A stretch of DNA of 64,000 nt from Chrysomallon squamiferum (GCA_012295275.1 CM022665.1:16139976-16203975), one strand, 5' to 3'; shown: positions 34,091 to 50,312, counted from the stretch's first letter. Translations and numbers: made by a program. The notes: a model not told the origin generated them from the sequence alone.

Positions 34091-35488
34091 ATAGCTGCCA
34101 TTAAAGGTGTCAGAGAAAAAAGTCATCAAAAGATGAAATATTTACACCTCAGTCTAAACTGCGTGATCAGTTTGAAATATAATACAAAAAGTTTCACCTT
34201 TTTCTGAGAGAAACAACTGGTGAGTAAAAAGTGTAAAATGCAGATGCTGTAACATTAACAACAACAACAACAACATCAATAACAACAGCAACAATAATAA
34301 TAGTACTACTATTACTGTTGCTGCTGCTGCTGCTACTACTACTACTACTATTACTACTACTACTACTACTACTATTACTAACACTAATAATAATAATAAT
34401 ATGTTGTTGTTGTAGTTATGGTGGAAGTGATGGTTAGGATGATACGTAGTATATATAAACAGACATACATGTGTAAATGTGTGCACATACATACATGCAT
34501 TCATACAATATATGTATACATACATACATACACACAGTTATTCATACATATATAAATACATGCACTCAGTTATTCATATATACATACAGGCATGCATATA
34601 CAGAGAGAGATTATAACTACATATCTATTTTAATTAATAATTTATTGAACCGGTTTTTCTTTCTTTCTTTGATTACCATTACTGCGACTACTTCTACTAC
34701 TACTACTCTACTGCTACTGCTACTATTAATACTACTGCTACTATTACTACTACTACCACTAATAATACTACTACTACTACAGTAGCAAAAGTAATTTCAA
34801 GAACAAGAACAACGATAGTAATAATAATACTTCAACTACCACTAGCAGTACTATTATTATAACGTTTTAAGAATAAAAAATAAAAATGTGTGGAATTTGT
34901 GAAGAAATATTAAAAAAATAAGCATTAAGTTTTTATCCGCTATTTTAAGAAATGAAATTAATTAAATATATATTTATAAATTTAGTTTAGATCATAGCAT
35001 TTTGAATATTCCTTTCTTCATTCTAAATATTCATAGCTATTATAAAATTGCTGAAAACCAATAGGGGGTAGCCAGGATTTCAGAAGAATGAGGAGAAAAA
35101 CAGTTGTCTTTTGTGTATGTGCGTGTGTGTTTTTGGTGTTTTTACCCGTAAATAAATGGTAACTTTAAAGACCGCATCAGTTTAATTATAAAGAAAAGAA
35201 CAACAGCAAAAAACAAAAACAAAACCACTCCCCCGTTTTCTCGAACTAGATATATTTCATTCTATGACTACGCAAGCTGATCTTTATTTCTTTCGTAATA
35301 TTTCGAAAAGGAAGTGCTTTTATTTTCTTCTGAAGAACTGTTAAAATCACAGATGTTTTGTGGTGTCTTAAATTTGATATACTTGTATTACTCACTGTCA
35401 AATCTTTTCTGCACATTTGAGTAAAAACGTGTTTAAGTTTATCAAAAACATCTGTGAAATCATATATTGTTGATATAGCAACGAAAAG

Positions 35489-35577
<89 letters not shown>

Positions 35578-36590
35578 CACATTTCAACTAACATCACAAA
35601 TTAGAAACATCTAGATAAAAGCTTAATCTACTGTGCTTGTTTCACTGACAAATGTAGTTGAAGTGGTCAGATTTTGTTTCTGTGACATGAACAAGTGAAA
35701 ATCGATGCTATCTGGATCAAGTTCAGACAACATCACCCCTCAGTTTTCGTTCCTCCATCATCTGTTCTCACATTTATAAACGATTTTAAATTTTGCAAAA
35801 ATCGGATGTCAGTAATTATCGATAGAGGAGAATGCCATTTCAGAAAAATTGCTTGAGAATAATTTTAATCCCAAAAACCAAATATTTGAAAAGATCTGCA
35901 AAACAACAGTAATTACAAAAACAGTCAAACAAACAATCAATTGTTTCTGACAATTAAGGAGGTCAGACGTCTAGCTTTGGATCGGACAGTCCGGTTTTGG
36001 GGTACTTAGTTCGATTACCTTGATCGGACGTTAATTTCTTCTCCTTTTTGATTTGATTAATAAATTTATTTGAATTACCTCAGATGTACACTTAAAATGA
36101 AACAGCAAATTAATATCGTTTTCTTTAACAGAAAAAAAAAAAAAAAAAAAGACTTTAAACAAATAAAATTTTTAATGAAAAAGAAAATAAAAATTTTTAA
36201 AAAAGGATATTTAAATTTGTCCTTATTTTAAATATTTGCAATTTTTAAACTTTATTTTAAAAAATAAATAAATTAAAAAGAACTATTTTTAAGTGTATGT
36301 TGCTGATTTCATGTACGTATATAAAATCACGTGTGCAGTAGGCTTGTGCTTCGAAATTAAAAAATGGACAAATAGATTTCAATTTATAGATAAATTTTAA
36401 TATAATAAATATGGATGACCCATTTGCTTATTTATTTATTATTTTTATTACATTTTTATATATATATATATATATATAATGTTGACTTATCCATTTCGGG
36501 TCACGTGTGGCAGCAATAACAACAATACATTTTTAAAAAAGCAGAAAAAAAGAAAACAACAAACAACTTCAAAATTAATTGCAATCGAAT

Positions 36591-36600
36591 TTTATTTATT
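36591..36600 (-). terminator. Poly(A) signal of TSP1-CBM14 gene 2
   Basis: Overlapping AATAAATAAA on minus, about 55 bases after the stop. Confidence 0.6.
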
Positions 36601-36655
36601 TAGTTATGGTTTGTGTGACATTTTATACGTCGTCTGCAGTCAGCAAGTCACGTGA

Positions 36656-36816
36656 TTACGCTGTCCAATCACAGTATCCCTTCGCTTGACTCCAGACGGT
36701 GTTAGTAGGACATCGGTGTAGAAATGCTCTTCCGAATGCACACTGATAGAACCGATTTGGATTGTTAGGGTGAGGAATAAACACATTTTTTAGACATCGA
36801 TCTGCAAACAACAGAA

Positions 36817-36858
<42 letters not shown>

Positions 36859-37640
36859 GTAGTAAAATCCAGAACAGGAACAAAATAAATAAATAAATAA
36901 AGACTAGAAAAAATAAAATAAAACAACCTTACAAAAAGAGACAAACAGCCAAACAACAAGAATAAATGAATAATGCTTACAACAGCTTCATCAAAACATA
37001 AAACAAAACAAAACAATTTTGGTAGTTGTAGTAATAGTAGCATATGAACTGTAATAATAATATTAGCAGTAATGATAATATAAGAAGTTTTAATAGTAAT
37101 GTTATCTGTAAACGAATAAAGAGACAGGGTGAGATTGTATAAAAAATAAAATAATAGTAGTAATAATAGTATGCGAAGCAGTAATGTTAATATTAGTAGC
37201 AATGGCAGTATAACAAGTAGTAATAATTAGAGTATTAGTAATGTTAGAGAGAAAAGAGAGAGAGAGAGATTAATTCAGATAAAAAGAAATAGTAACATAC
37301 GCGATTAGTAATAGTTGTAACTTTACTAGTAATGGTAGTATAAGTAATTGTAATATGAGAATTAAAGAGACGAAGGTTTAATCGAAAACAAAAATAGTAG
37401 TAGTAGCAGCAGCAGTAATGAATATGATCGAACTGGTAATACTTACTTCCACAAGATGACGTATAACAGGTTACGTTTCGCCGTTCGCTTCCGACTGTAT
37501 GTGACGTACAACAGGAACCGTAATAACAAGAATAGCATTTTTTCAGTGTTCTTTCCTGTTCTCTAAAGCCCTCTCCACCACACATCAGAGAGCATTCATC
37601 TATGTATCTCCATGAACTCCACACCAGATGGCTGGAATCT

Positions 37641-37672
<32 letters not shown>

Positions 37673-37940
37673 GGTACTATCGCTACTACTAATAGTACTA
37701 CTAGTACTATTAGTACAGTAGCAACAGCAACTTCAAGAACAAGAACAGCAACAGTAATGATAACAATAATAGTTCGAGTACCGCAAGCAGTACAATTATT
37801 ATAATTAAAAAAAATAATAACAATAATAAAAATAATAATAATAGTTTCAAGACAGATATTTTAATTTCTTTCTTTTTTTATTATATTTTCATACAAATAG
37901 TTTACGTGCTTATTTAGTTATTATATACACATACCCGCAA

Positions 37941-37983
<43 letters not shown>

Positions 37984-38637
37984 GAACACAAATTGAAACA
38001 CACATACAGACACAAAGCCGTAACCCCGGTGCCGGATTTAGACTTAGTGAGGTCCTAAGACCCTATATAATTTTTTTTAAATTACACCCGCTGTTCTCAG
38101 AAAACTTGAAAATATTTATGTCTTTTAATCATTTAATAACCAAACAACTTCAAAGTGAACATTACAAATTATTTTCAAATGAATGCACTTAACGACTACA
38201 TCTTAATAATTTGGGTTCGCTTAATCTCTGTCATTAAATACAGTATACCTACCTTAAACAATACTTAAATGTAATTTTTAAAATAATTTTAAAATTTATT
38301 AATACACACATCAGTTCTGCGTAGCCTCAGGGAATCCTATCAGATTACCTGAGGTAAAAATGAGTATAAAATTAAAACTGGAATTTTCTTGAGCCATGCA
38401 GATTGTGAAGTCCTAAGTTAGAGCTCGTTTAGCTTGTACTAAAATATCAATAAAAATTATAATTTCCATAAACACAAAAAGAAAAGGTGTGTGTATGTGT
38501 ATGCCCACGTATACGTGCATGCGTGAGTAAGGTGTGCGTAAAAGGTGTGTATACGTGCATGCGTGAGTATGTGTAATTATTGCAACTTACATCTGAACAA
38601 TGATGAGCACAAAGAGAGCGATCTTAATGAGCAGCAT
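36656..38637 (-). CDS. Secreted TSP1-CBM14 protein, gene 2 (128 aa)
   Basis: Exons 38591-38637, 37447-37640, 36656-36801; GT/AG, phases 2 then 1. The signal exon is MLLIKIALFVLIIVQ, with ATG right after a TTTCAG acceptor. The TSP1 exon reads VWSSWRYIDECSLMCGGEG and then diverges strongly from gene 1, with eight cysteines including CYSC and CC. The CBM14 exon differs from gene 1 at two of 146 bases (one amino-acid change, Asp to Asn, besides the split codon). The near-identity at this exon and at the promoter, against wholly different signal and TSP1 exons, shows a mosaic gene. Product: small extracellular chitin- or glycan-binding protein; function inferred. Confidence 0.87.
37732..37810. repeat. 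Third copy of a cluster upstream block
   Basis: CTTCAAGAACAAGAACAGC and the following AAT-rich stretch repeat sequence also found at 34797-34865 and 39737-39805. Those two lie upstream of promoters 1 and 2. This copy lies inside gene 2 intron 1, showing nested rearrangement. Confidence 0.65.
38033..38120. mobile_element. Possible hAT-type element end
   Basis: GGTGCCGGATTTAGACTTAG resembles the terminal GCCGGATTT of the element at 47815-48060. No matching second end was found, so it may be a solo or decayed copy. Confidence 0.3.
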
Positions 38638-39016
38638 CTGAAATTTATATTTCAGTAATTAAATTACGTAATAATATATTGTATTTATACCTAAGTTATT
38701 ATTTTCTAACTGGAGATAAGTTTTTATTCATTTTAAAGTATTACAATAAATTAACAATCCTTGTAATCCCATTTAGTATATATATGAATAGATAAATATA
38801 TAGGTAGTCCGGTGCCTGTGTGTCCATACTGAGATAGATAGATAGAGAAACGGAAATAGGAATATAATATATAAAAGAACGAGTTGCTACTGCATGTTCA
38901 TATATCAATAACAAAACTAAATTGTAATTTAATAGATGAAATGGAAACAAATTCTATAACATTTAAAAAAAAAAAAAAAAAATTAAAATCAGAAAAATAC
39001 AGATAAAAGTTCTTAC

Positions 39017-39092
39017 CTTCTCAAAGAGTCAGTTGTCAAATTTTGATCTGTTTTAGACGTCAGTTACAGAACAGTTCAGCCACTTAAATACT
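39017..39092 (-). promoter_or_regulatory. Promoter and noncoding exon 1 of gene 2
   Basis: Same layout as 34015-34090: TATA-like AGTATTTAAG at 39083-39092 and an exon ending TTTGAGAAG at donor GTAAGAAC. Confidence 0.65.
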
Positions 39093-40623
39093 ATAGCTGC
39101 CATTAAAGGTGTCAGAGAAAAAAGACATCAAAAGATGAAATATTTACACCTCAGTCTAAACTGCGTGATCAGTTTGAAATATAATACAAAAAATTTCACC
39201 TTTTTCTGAGAGAAACAACTGGTGAGTAAAAAGTGTAAAATGCAGATGCTGTAACATTAACAACAACAATAACAACAATAACATCAATAACAACAGCAAC
39301 AATAATAATAGTACTACTATTACTGCTACTACTGCTACTACTACTACTACTACTAACACTAATAATAATAATAATATGTTGTTGTTGTAGTTATGGTAGA
39401 AGTGATGGTTAGGATGATACGTAGTATATATAAACAGACATACATGTGTAAATGTGTGCACATACATACATGCATTCATACAATATATGTATACCCACAT
39501 ATATACATACAATTATTCATACATATATACATACATGCACACAGTTATTCATACATACATATAGGCATGCATATACAGAGAGAGATTATAACTACATAAC
39601 TATTTTAATTAATAATGTATTGAAACGATTTTTCTTTCTTTCGTTCATTATTATTACTGCTATTACTTCTACTGCTACTACTTCTTTTACTACTAGAACT
39701 ACTACTACTGGTACTGTTAGTACAGTAGCAACAGTAACTTCAAGAACAAGAACAACAGTAATAATAACAATAATAGTTCAACTTCCGCTGGCAACTATTA
39801 TTATAACTTTAAAAAAATAAAAATAAATTAAATAAAAAAATCTTGTGGAATTTAGAGAAATAAGCATTAAGTTTTTTTCCCCGCTATTTTAAGAAACGAA
39901 ATTAATTAAATATATATTTATAAATTGTTCAAAACTTAGTTTAGATCATAGCATTTTGAATATTCGTTTTTCTTCATTCTAAATATTCACAGCTATACTA
40001 AAATTGCTGAACACATATGGGGTGTATTCAGGATTTCAGAAGAAAGAGGAGAAAAACTGTTGTCTTTTGTGTGCGTTAGTGTGTTATTTATTTTATATTT
40101 TTCCCGTGAATAACTGGTAACTTTAAAGACAGCATGAGTTTAATCACAAATAAAAGAACAACAATACAGGAAAAAATAAAAAATAAAAAATAAAATATAT
40201 ATACATAAATAAATAAATAAATAAATAAATAAAAAGAATACCCCGTCTTCTCGAACTATAACTGCACAAGTTGACATTTTTTATTATTATTATTTTTTTC
40301 GTAATACTTCGGAATGGAAGTGCTTCTTTTTTTCTTTCTGAAGAGCTGTTAAAATCACAGATGTTTTGTGGTGTCATAAATTTGATATACTTGTATTACT
40401 CACTGTCAAACCTTTTAGTAAAAACGTGTTTGAGTTTATCAAAACCATCTGTGAAATCATATATTGTTGATATAGCAATGAAAAATAAAACACCTCATTC
40501 ACTGACGTACGTGGCTGGTGTCTGTAAGCTGTGGACATCAACTCGGTCTTTTAAGACTTATAGATACACTGCTCGCATCCTGTCTGTGACTTTTTAAACA
40601 AACATAATACGACTTATATCATG

Positions 40624-40626
<3 letters not shown>

Positions 40627-40719
<93 letters not shown>
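40627..40719. repeat. (TC)n array
   Basis: About 46 CT units, orthologous in the duplication to the array at 35490-35572. Confidence 0.95.
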
Positions 40720-40722
<3 letters not shown>

Positions 40723-41025
40723 CATCACATTTCAACTAACATCACAAATCAGAAACATCTAGATAAAAGCTTAATCTACTGTGCTTGTTTCACTGACAAA
40801 TGTAGTTGAAGTGGTCAGATTTTGTTTCTGTGACATGAACAAGTGAAAATCGATGCTATCTGGATCAAGCTCAGACAACATCAGCCCTCAGTTTTCATTC
40901 CTCCATCATCTCTCTCGCGTGCACAACACGATTTAAAATTGTGAAAAAATCGGATGTCAGTAATTATACACAGAGGAGAATGCCATTTCAGAAAATTGCT
41001 TGAGAATAATTTTAATCCCAACAAT

Positions 41026-42110
41026 CGTCCTGAAAAAAAAAAAAAAAAAAAAAAAAGTAGGCCTATATAAAAAGCTTTTTAAAAAAAAAAAATTAAATAA
41101 ATAAGAATATCATTTTTTCCTATTTAACCAGCCCTTTCTGCCGTAAAATCCGTGTATCTCTGTCTTCTATGATTAAAAGTGAATCTATCATTACTGATAC
41201 TGAAATGTAGAATAGTGCAATGTACAATGTTTGTTTTACGTATACTGCAATGTTTATATGAAACACACACACACACACAGAGACACACACACACACACAC
41301 AAACATACACAAATATATATTTTACTATTGTCCCCCGAAACACATGTTGCATCATGTGTGATTTGTGCAAGATCGTTTTGATACTAATATCAGTTTCATG
41401 GCGATGTTAAGAGAAAATGAAACCTGAGATTTAGTTTCACGCTCTTTGTTAAAACGTTAAAATGAACAGGCCAGATTACAAACATTTTACGTCATTTGGT
41501 TTGTCAAGGTGCAAGTGACAGGTTTTTTTTTTTTTCTTTCAGAATCACACCTTTGATACACCGTGTAAGCGGTTTGTCATTGTTATGATGCAATAGGTCT
41601 TGTAACATTGCTGTTACAACGAAGACTGGCAGATCGTGGGTTCGAAGCTAACGCACCCCGATGACACTTAGTTTAAGTAAATAAATAAATAAATTAAAAA
41701 ATAATAATAACAACAACAATAATAATAACAGTATTATCAGTAACAGTAATTATACTACAACAACAACAACTATTACTACTACTTAAAATAATAATAATGA
41801 AAATAATAGTAGTAGTAGTACTAGTAGAAGTAGTGCTAGTAGTAATAGCAATAACAACAACAATAAACAATAATAACAGTAAAAATAACAATAATTACAG
41901 TAATAGTAATAAAACTAGAAATAAGTTAATAAAAAAAAATAAAATAAAATAAAATATAATAAATAAATAAAATAACACAAATTATAAATTGACAAGGTGT
42001 CACAAACTTCATCATCAAACTACAAACAGTTTCTTAGAGAACGTGAACGTTCTCGTTATCTGCTGTCGTGGACAACAAGAAAACAACAATTCTCAGTTCT
42101 CAGTGTAACT
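41026..42110. other. Spacer between genes 2 and 3
   Basis: No gene seen. A-rich runs, (CA)n at 41263-41303, a tRNA-like B box (GTGGGTTCGAAGC near 41638) that may be a SINE remnant, and AAT/ACA/AGT triplet tracts at 41690-41990. Confidence 0.5.
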
Positions 42111-42116
42111 TTTATT
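42111..42116 (-). terminator. Poly(A) signal of TSP1-CBM14 gene 3
   Basis: AATAAA on minus, 40 bases after the stop. Confidence 0.55.
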
Positions 42117-42155
42117 ATCAGTTATATGTTAAATTTTCATTGTGACAAACACGGA

Positions 42156-43406
42156 TTATTTTACTTCGTTGGGCCACACGCATCGGTGTTGTCTTTGTCC
42201 CCAAACTGTGCCACGTGGACAGTCAAAGCGATAGGCTATCTGGTTTGCACAGTGGTAAAACTGGTTTGGGTATCGAGGATGTGGAATAAATGTGTCTACA
42301 CCTCGTGGACATAAACCTGAACAAAAAAAAAAAAAAAAAAAAAATTATATATATATATGTATATATAATTTTGTTAAAACTGAACATTGATATTTCTTTA
42401 CTGTATCACTAAATAGATCTATCATTTCATTTATCTACTTTTTTTTTTCTTTTTTTTGGAGTTACGTGTCCGTAAATTTTGTTCATTCCATCCGTCCATT
42501 TATCCTTATATTCTTCAGATTATATTCCAGTTTTTGTCTAGTTGTTATGTGTTTGTAACGTCTCTGAATATCTCTCTCTCTATATGTCTGTTGTTCTGTC
42601 TGTATGTATGTTTGTCTACCTGTCTTTCTTTATTCGATCTATCTCTCTGTCTAGTGTCTATATTTCTATGTTCTGTCAGTGTCTGTCTGTCTCTATCTCT
42701 CTATCTATGTATCTATCTGACTGTGTCTATTCTTCAGCCCATCCACCTTTCCTTCCTTCTTTGTCTTTTCTTTCTTTTTTATCATGGTAAAAAAAAAAAA
42801 AAAAAAAAGTAAATAGAAAAAATCTATAGTTCATTTTGATTTTTCGTTGACTTACTAATAATCTGCGTTGTACTTACGTCCGCACGGCTGACTGTTGCAC
42901 GGAACAAGACGGTAGTCAGTGAGATGAGGGCAGTACTGGTTGTAGTAGCCGTAGTAGCATCTTGTGTATCTGTGCTGTATTTGAAAACCTAGGCCACAGA
43001 GCACAGAACACTCACCATCATTCTCCCAAGGAGTCCAAGTGTAAGGAGGCGCTGTCCTGAATAAAACGAAAAAAAAAAAAAAAATAAAAGTTTTAAAACT
43101 GTGAAAAGAAAAGAAATGAAATTACAGCTGGATGTAATGTAATAAAGAAAAGACTGAAAGAAAGAACGATAGAATCACAATCAACTGTATGTGTGTGTGT
43201 GTGTATGTGTGTGTGTGTGTGTGTGTGTGTCTGGGTGTGTTATATCGTACGTACACACACACAAACATACATACACATATTCATACATACAAAAAATGTA
43301 TTCGTACATATGTACGTGCGTCTATAATTGAAATGTCGACAGATAATTTAAGATGCATCACCATCTTCTAAATTAAGTGGGTTTATATTTACGACAAGAT
43401 GTTTAA

Positions 43407-43441
<35 letters not shown>

Positions 43442-43560
43442 ATAGTAGTAGTAGTAAAAGTAATAGTAGTAGTAGCAGTAGTAGTAGGAATAATAATAAT
43501 AATAGTAATAATTATAGTAATGGTAATACAATTAAAACAACAACAAAAACAATAATAACA

Positions 43561-43638
<78 letters not shown>

Positions 43639-43868
43639 TAAATAAATAAATAAATAAATAAATAAATATGTGACATTACAGTCCTGTAAGGGACGCTATC
43701 TCATGTTTAAAAGTAATCGTTTTTCCACGGGGTGCAGCAGATACACTGATTCAGTCTTTAAATAATGGTCATTAATTTAACTGTCAAAATTTACCTGCTG
43801 TTTTGGTAAAAACATTCCACTGAACAACACAGTAGTAAAAAGACAACCGAATACTTCAGCGCAAACAT
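42156..43868 (-). CDS. Secreted TSP1-CBM14 protein, gene 3 (137 aa)
   Basis: Exons 43795-43868, 42878-43056, 42156-42316; GT/AG, phases 2 then 1, identical in plan to genes 1 and 2. The signal peptide is MFALKYSVVFLLLCCSVEC, with ATG right after an ATTACAG acceptor. TSP1: YTWTPWENDGECSVLCGLG with six cysteines, ending QPCG. CBM14: FIPHPRYPNQFYHC, DCPRGTVW and a fourth Cys, ending PNEVK. That last motif is shared with gene 4, so genes 3 and 4 form one subgroup and genes 1 and 2 another. Tyr and Asn are unusually frequent in the TSP1 exon. Confidence 0.87.
43399..43670. repeat. AGT/AAT/AAAT triplet and tetranucleotide array
   Basis: (AGT)n with AAT interruptions, then a pure (AAT)n of about 22 units, then (AAAT)n. 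Located in intron 1 of gene 3. Confidence 0.9.
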
Positions 43869-43929
43869 CTGTAATATAAAAATAACAATAATTAAAAATA
43901 AGGAAATATATTTGCCATAAATAATATAA

Positions 43930-44245
43930 ATGAAAGAATATACTGACGATGAATATCATAAGTTACACTTTTAAACGAATATTCTGGCCAAACATTATAA
44001 CTTAACTTTAAACGGAATATTTTAAAACCAATATAATAAACTTAGGTTTAAAGAAATATGCTGACCATCGACGTTATATTTAAAGGAATATTTTGTCCAA
44101 CTGTTACAATTTACTTTTAAAGGAATATCAATAGATTATAAATTACGATTAAAGAAATATATCGGCCATTAACATAATAATTTACGTTTAAAGAAATATT
44201 TTGGCCAAATATTATAACTTACATTTAAAGAAATATAATGAACTG
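43930..44245. repeat. 45-bp tandem repeat in gene 3 5' intron
   Basis: About seven diverged copies of a unit like ACGTTTAAAGAAATATTTTG then GCCAAATATTATAATTT. They lie between the noncoding first exon and the signal-peptide exon. Confidence 0.75.
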
Positions 44246-44336
44246 CCAAATACACGAATAAGCCGTATATGTCACAAAAATCAGTTAATTTAGAAAGAAT
44301 TGTACAATAAACTTTTAATTACATACCTTGATTCAA

Positions 44337-44384
44337 ATTTGTCTGCAGTACAAAATTTTAAAATGAACATACCTATATATACAC
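44337..44384 (-). promoter_or_regulatory. Promoter and noncoding exon 1 of gene 3
   Basis: Minus strand: TGTATATATAGG (TATA box, about 44373-44384), then a short exon ending TTTGAATCAAG at donor GTATGTAA (44337/44336). Same plan as genes 1, 2 and 4 though the sequence is diverged. Confidence 0.6.
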
Positions 44385-44385
44385 A

Positions 44386-44623
44386 TCTTTAGGTCGTGTG
44401 GGTGGCAGAACATCCGCATTTAACAAAAAAAGAGCTAATAATGTGAAAATAAATATTTAACCATTTATTTAAATGTGACGAAAAAGTGCAGTGTATGCGG
44501 ATGCAGAAATCACGACATATCGACAAGAATTGAAAAGGAGAATTCTGTATTTATTATTTATTCATTTAGGTGGGTATACACCCAGAGAGACAAACAGCGA
44601 ACGAGACAGAGATATATTTTTAA

Positions 44624-44711
<88 letters not shown>

Positions 44712-45473
44712 TCAGCTCGTTAGCTAGTTGGAACGGGTAGTTTCTTTTTTTTCCATTTTTTTTTTCATTCTGACATGCATATGTCTTAGACATATATCAA
44801 ATATGTAGATGTGTACACGTATCTGTGTATGTATGTATGTATGTATGTATATGCCTGTCTGTCTGTTTGTCTACACCACATACAGACTTTTCTATATTCT
44901 AACTATAGATAATCTTACTAAAGTAATAATTTTTTATCTTAAAACTGTCTAATCTCTATTAGTAAAATAGGGAAACTATAAACCTATGACCAATGGTAAA
45001 AACAATTGTATTAATAATTATAATAAATAAATAAAATACCTTAAATGCCGATATAAATGAATAATTAGTTTTGTTTAACAACCCGTAATACCATTTCACG
45101 AGAAAATACGCGGTGACAAACACTTTAAAACAGTTTTTAAATTTGTGAGCTAAGTCAATTAGCGGTGATATTATGGCGAGTTTCGTAAATGAAAGAAACA
45201 CATATTCGAACTTTATAAAGCTCTATACCTAGTTTGGCTCTCTAATTTCATTAATGTCCGCGGGAATATAATATATACGGTCAACAAAGGGAACGTGGGG
45301 TCTGAAGAAAAAATGCGCTTTTCACATACTCGGAGGTCACCGAATAGAACCTCTGAAACTTTGGTCGTGCTGATAAGGAGTTTGGCAGTGGGATTTGGTG
45401 AGATACTTCTTTTGATGCAGTAATTATGCAGTGTAATCTGTGTCATTAACGACTTATTTATGTGTCTGTGTCT

Positions 45474-45512
<39 letters not shown>

Positions 45513-45941
45513 GTAACTTAACATTTATATTAAGATAAATCATCGTGCTTTTTTCCTGACCGTTTCCGTCTTTAAATACGTTTCCTCTGATTGATGCCAT
45601 ATTCTAAATAGGTTATACCAAAACCGTGGATAATTTATTTGAGTTTATTATCTTTTGTGAATTGTAAATGTGTATGTGAAATAATTAATAAATAAGTCAA
45701 GCTGTACTCTTTGTTGATGTGTTATTTATCTAGCCGATGAGGTAATATTGTACCATTACAATAATAAATTACAGTCTAAGCTTGAATTATGACGGGGATG
45801 GTGATAACAAACACTTTAGGAATTGGCACCATGACATTTATTATTATTATTATTATTATCATTATTATTATTGTTTTTATTGTTGTCATTGTTATTGTTT
45901 TATTGTTTTTGCTACTAGTACCACCACTGCTACTGCTACTG

Positions 45942-45974
<33 letters not shown>

Positions 45975-46317
45975 TTATTATTATTATTATTATTATTAAT
46001 GCAATTCTTAATGTATATCTACTCAGTGTTTTATCATAACAGTGATTCATTGTTGATCTATTCAATTTGTTTACATAACATTTTATGAGTCTTAAAATAT
46101 CTCAGTTGGACTTAACTGAACTTCCTTCTTCAGGAAAATAATCCATGTTTGAAATGTTAATACATTCGACATCCTAGCTTAAAATATACTTAATGATATA
46201 TTAAAAGCTTCCCACATTGAAGTTAAAGGCATTGTATGTAATTACGTGTTAAAAGCTTCAGAGATTATAAATATTTCGTTTTATTACCTGATCATGATTA
46301 GGTGTATGTTTTAAATT

Positions 46318-46355
<38 letters not shown>

Positions 46356-46621
46356 CTTCAGGACGGTTATTTTGAGATTATATCTACCTGCGTGTCTGTA
46401 CATACAGGCAATCACACAAAAAAACACACACACACACGTTATATATAAAACATACTTGTATTTGAGTCAGTAAATAAAATGGTTAAACAAATAATAAGAA
46501 CAAATAATAAATTAGTAAATATAAAAAAAAAATGGATAGATATTTAGAGAAATATATATTATTTATTTATTTATTTATTTAGGTGGTTATAAACACAGAG
46601 AGACAAATATACATTGAAAAA

Positions 46622-46716
<95 letters not shown>

Positions 46717-46922
46717 ATAAGCATAGCGAAAGAGAGAGATACTTAGTACGTAGGTAGAGAAACAAAAAGACAAAGTGAAGAAAAAACGTTCGTCAACAAT
46801 ATTTATATTATGAACACATCACCAGCAATACAACAACACTCTCTTGAAATACACTCTCTTGAAATACACTCTCTTGAAACTAACAACACAACAAACTCAA
46901 AGGTACTGCTCAGAATACTTAA
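44386..46922. other. Spacer between genes 3 and 4
   Basis: No gene seen. Holds (GA)n at 44636-44708, short (TA)n near 45479-45507, ATT/CTA triplets at 45837-46000, poly-T at 46319-46355, (GA)n at 46627-46714 and three copies of a 16-bp unit ACACTCTCTTGAAATA at 46837-46879. Confidence 0.55.
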
Positions 46923-46928
46923 TTTATT
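46923..46928 (-). terminator. Poly(A) signal of TSP1-CBM14 gene 4
   Basis: AATAAA on minus, about 70 bases after the stop. Confidence 0.5.
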
Positions 46929-46998
46929 AATATAATTGCTTTCATCTTGATCTCTGTTGGAGATTTATCGCTCTGTAACGGAACATTGTGAAGAACAG

Positions 46999-49969
<2,971 letters not shown>

Positions 49970-50312
49970 ATTCTGTGATATGAAAGTAGAAGGAGAAAAT
50001 GACTTGGCTACATTTTACGTAGTTCTAAGGTTGTTTAGTGCTAGATGTCCAATCTGTGCTAACAACTAAGTATAACAAAAAAAAAAGGTCAGATCCGTAG
50101 TGAATCATGAAGGCTTCCTTTTTCTTTCGCATGTGTATGAGTGTGTGTGTGTGTGTGTATGTGTGCGTGTGTGTGTGTTAGATAGTATGTATGTATGTGT
50201 GTGTTACAGTGTGTGTGTGTGTGTGTGTGCGTGTCTGTCTGTCAGTGTGTGTACGCAAGTAATTTTTCAATAAAAATACAATAAAAATAAAAATAAATCA
50301 ATCTCAGCTTAC

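Larger units (their letters stand above)
31671..35880. repeat. Segmental duplication, copy 1
   Basis: Homologous to 36303-41025. Well-matched blocks: 31671-32165 with 36303-36830 (gene 3' end and chitin-binding exon), 32870-33000 with 36890-37005, and 33900-35880 with 38905-41020 (5' exon, promoter, upstream DNA). The segments between, which contain the signal and TSP1 exons, do not match. It includes a (TC)n array at 35490-35572 and triplet-rich tracts around 34255-34400 and 34680-34870. Confidence 0.85.
36303..41025. repeat. Segmental duplication, copy 2
   Basis: Partner of 31671-35880. Differences: a longer intron 2, a foreign block of about 2 kb (37005-38900) that carries this gene's own signal and TSP1 exons, an 11-bp deletion near 40415, and an extra 135-bp segment before the (TC)n array at 40627-40719. 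Offset grows from about 4.65 kb at the 3' exon to 5.0 kb at the promoter. Confidence 0.85.

Noticed and set aside
35246-35587. Minus-strand frame of 113 codons with a complex C-terminal part, duplicated near 40250
   Set aside because: The N-terminal half is a (TC)n translation, and the other copy has an 11-bp deletion that destroys the frame. The duplication, not coding selection, explains the similarity.
41604-41690. tRNA-like B box as a tRNA gene
   Set aside because: No A box or acceptor stem; at best a SINE remnant.
41997-42314. Plus-strand frame of 105 codons
   Set aside because: Antisense to the chitin-binding exon of gene 3.
43399-43640. Poly-Ser/Asn/Ile frame
   Set aside because: Translation of AGT/AAT repeats in gene 3 intron 1.
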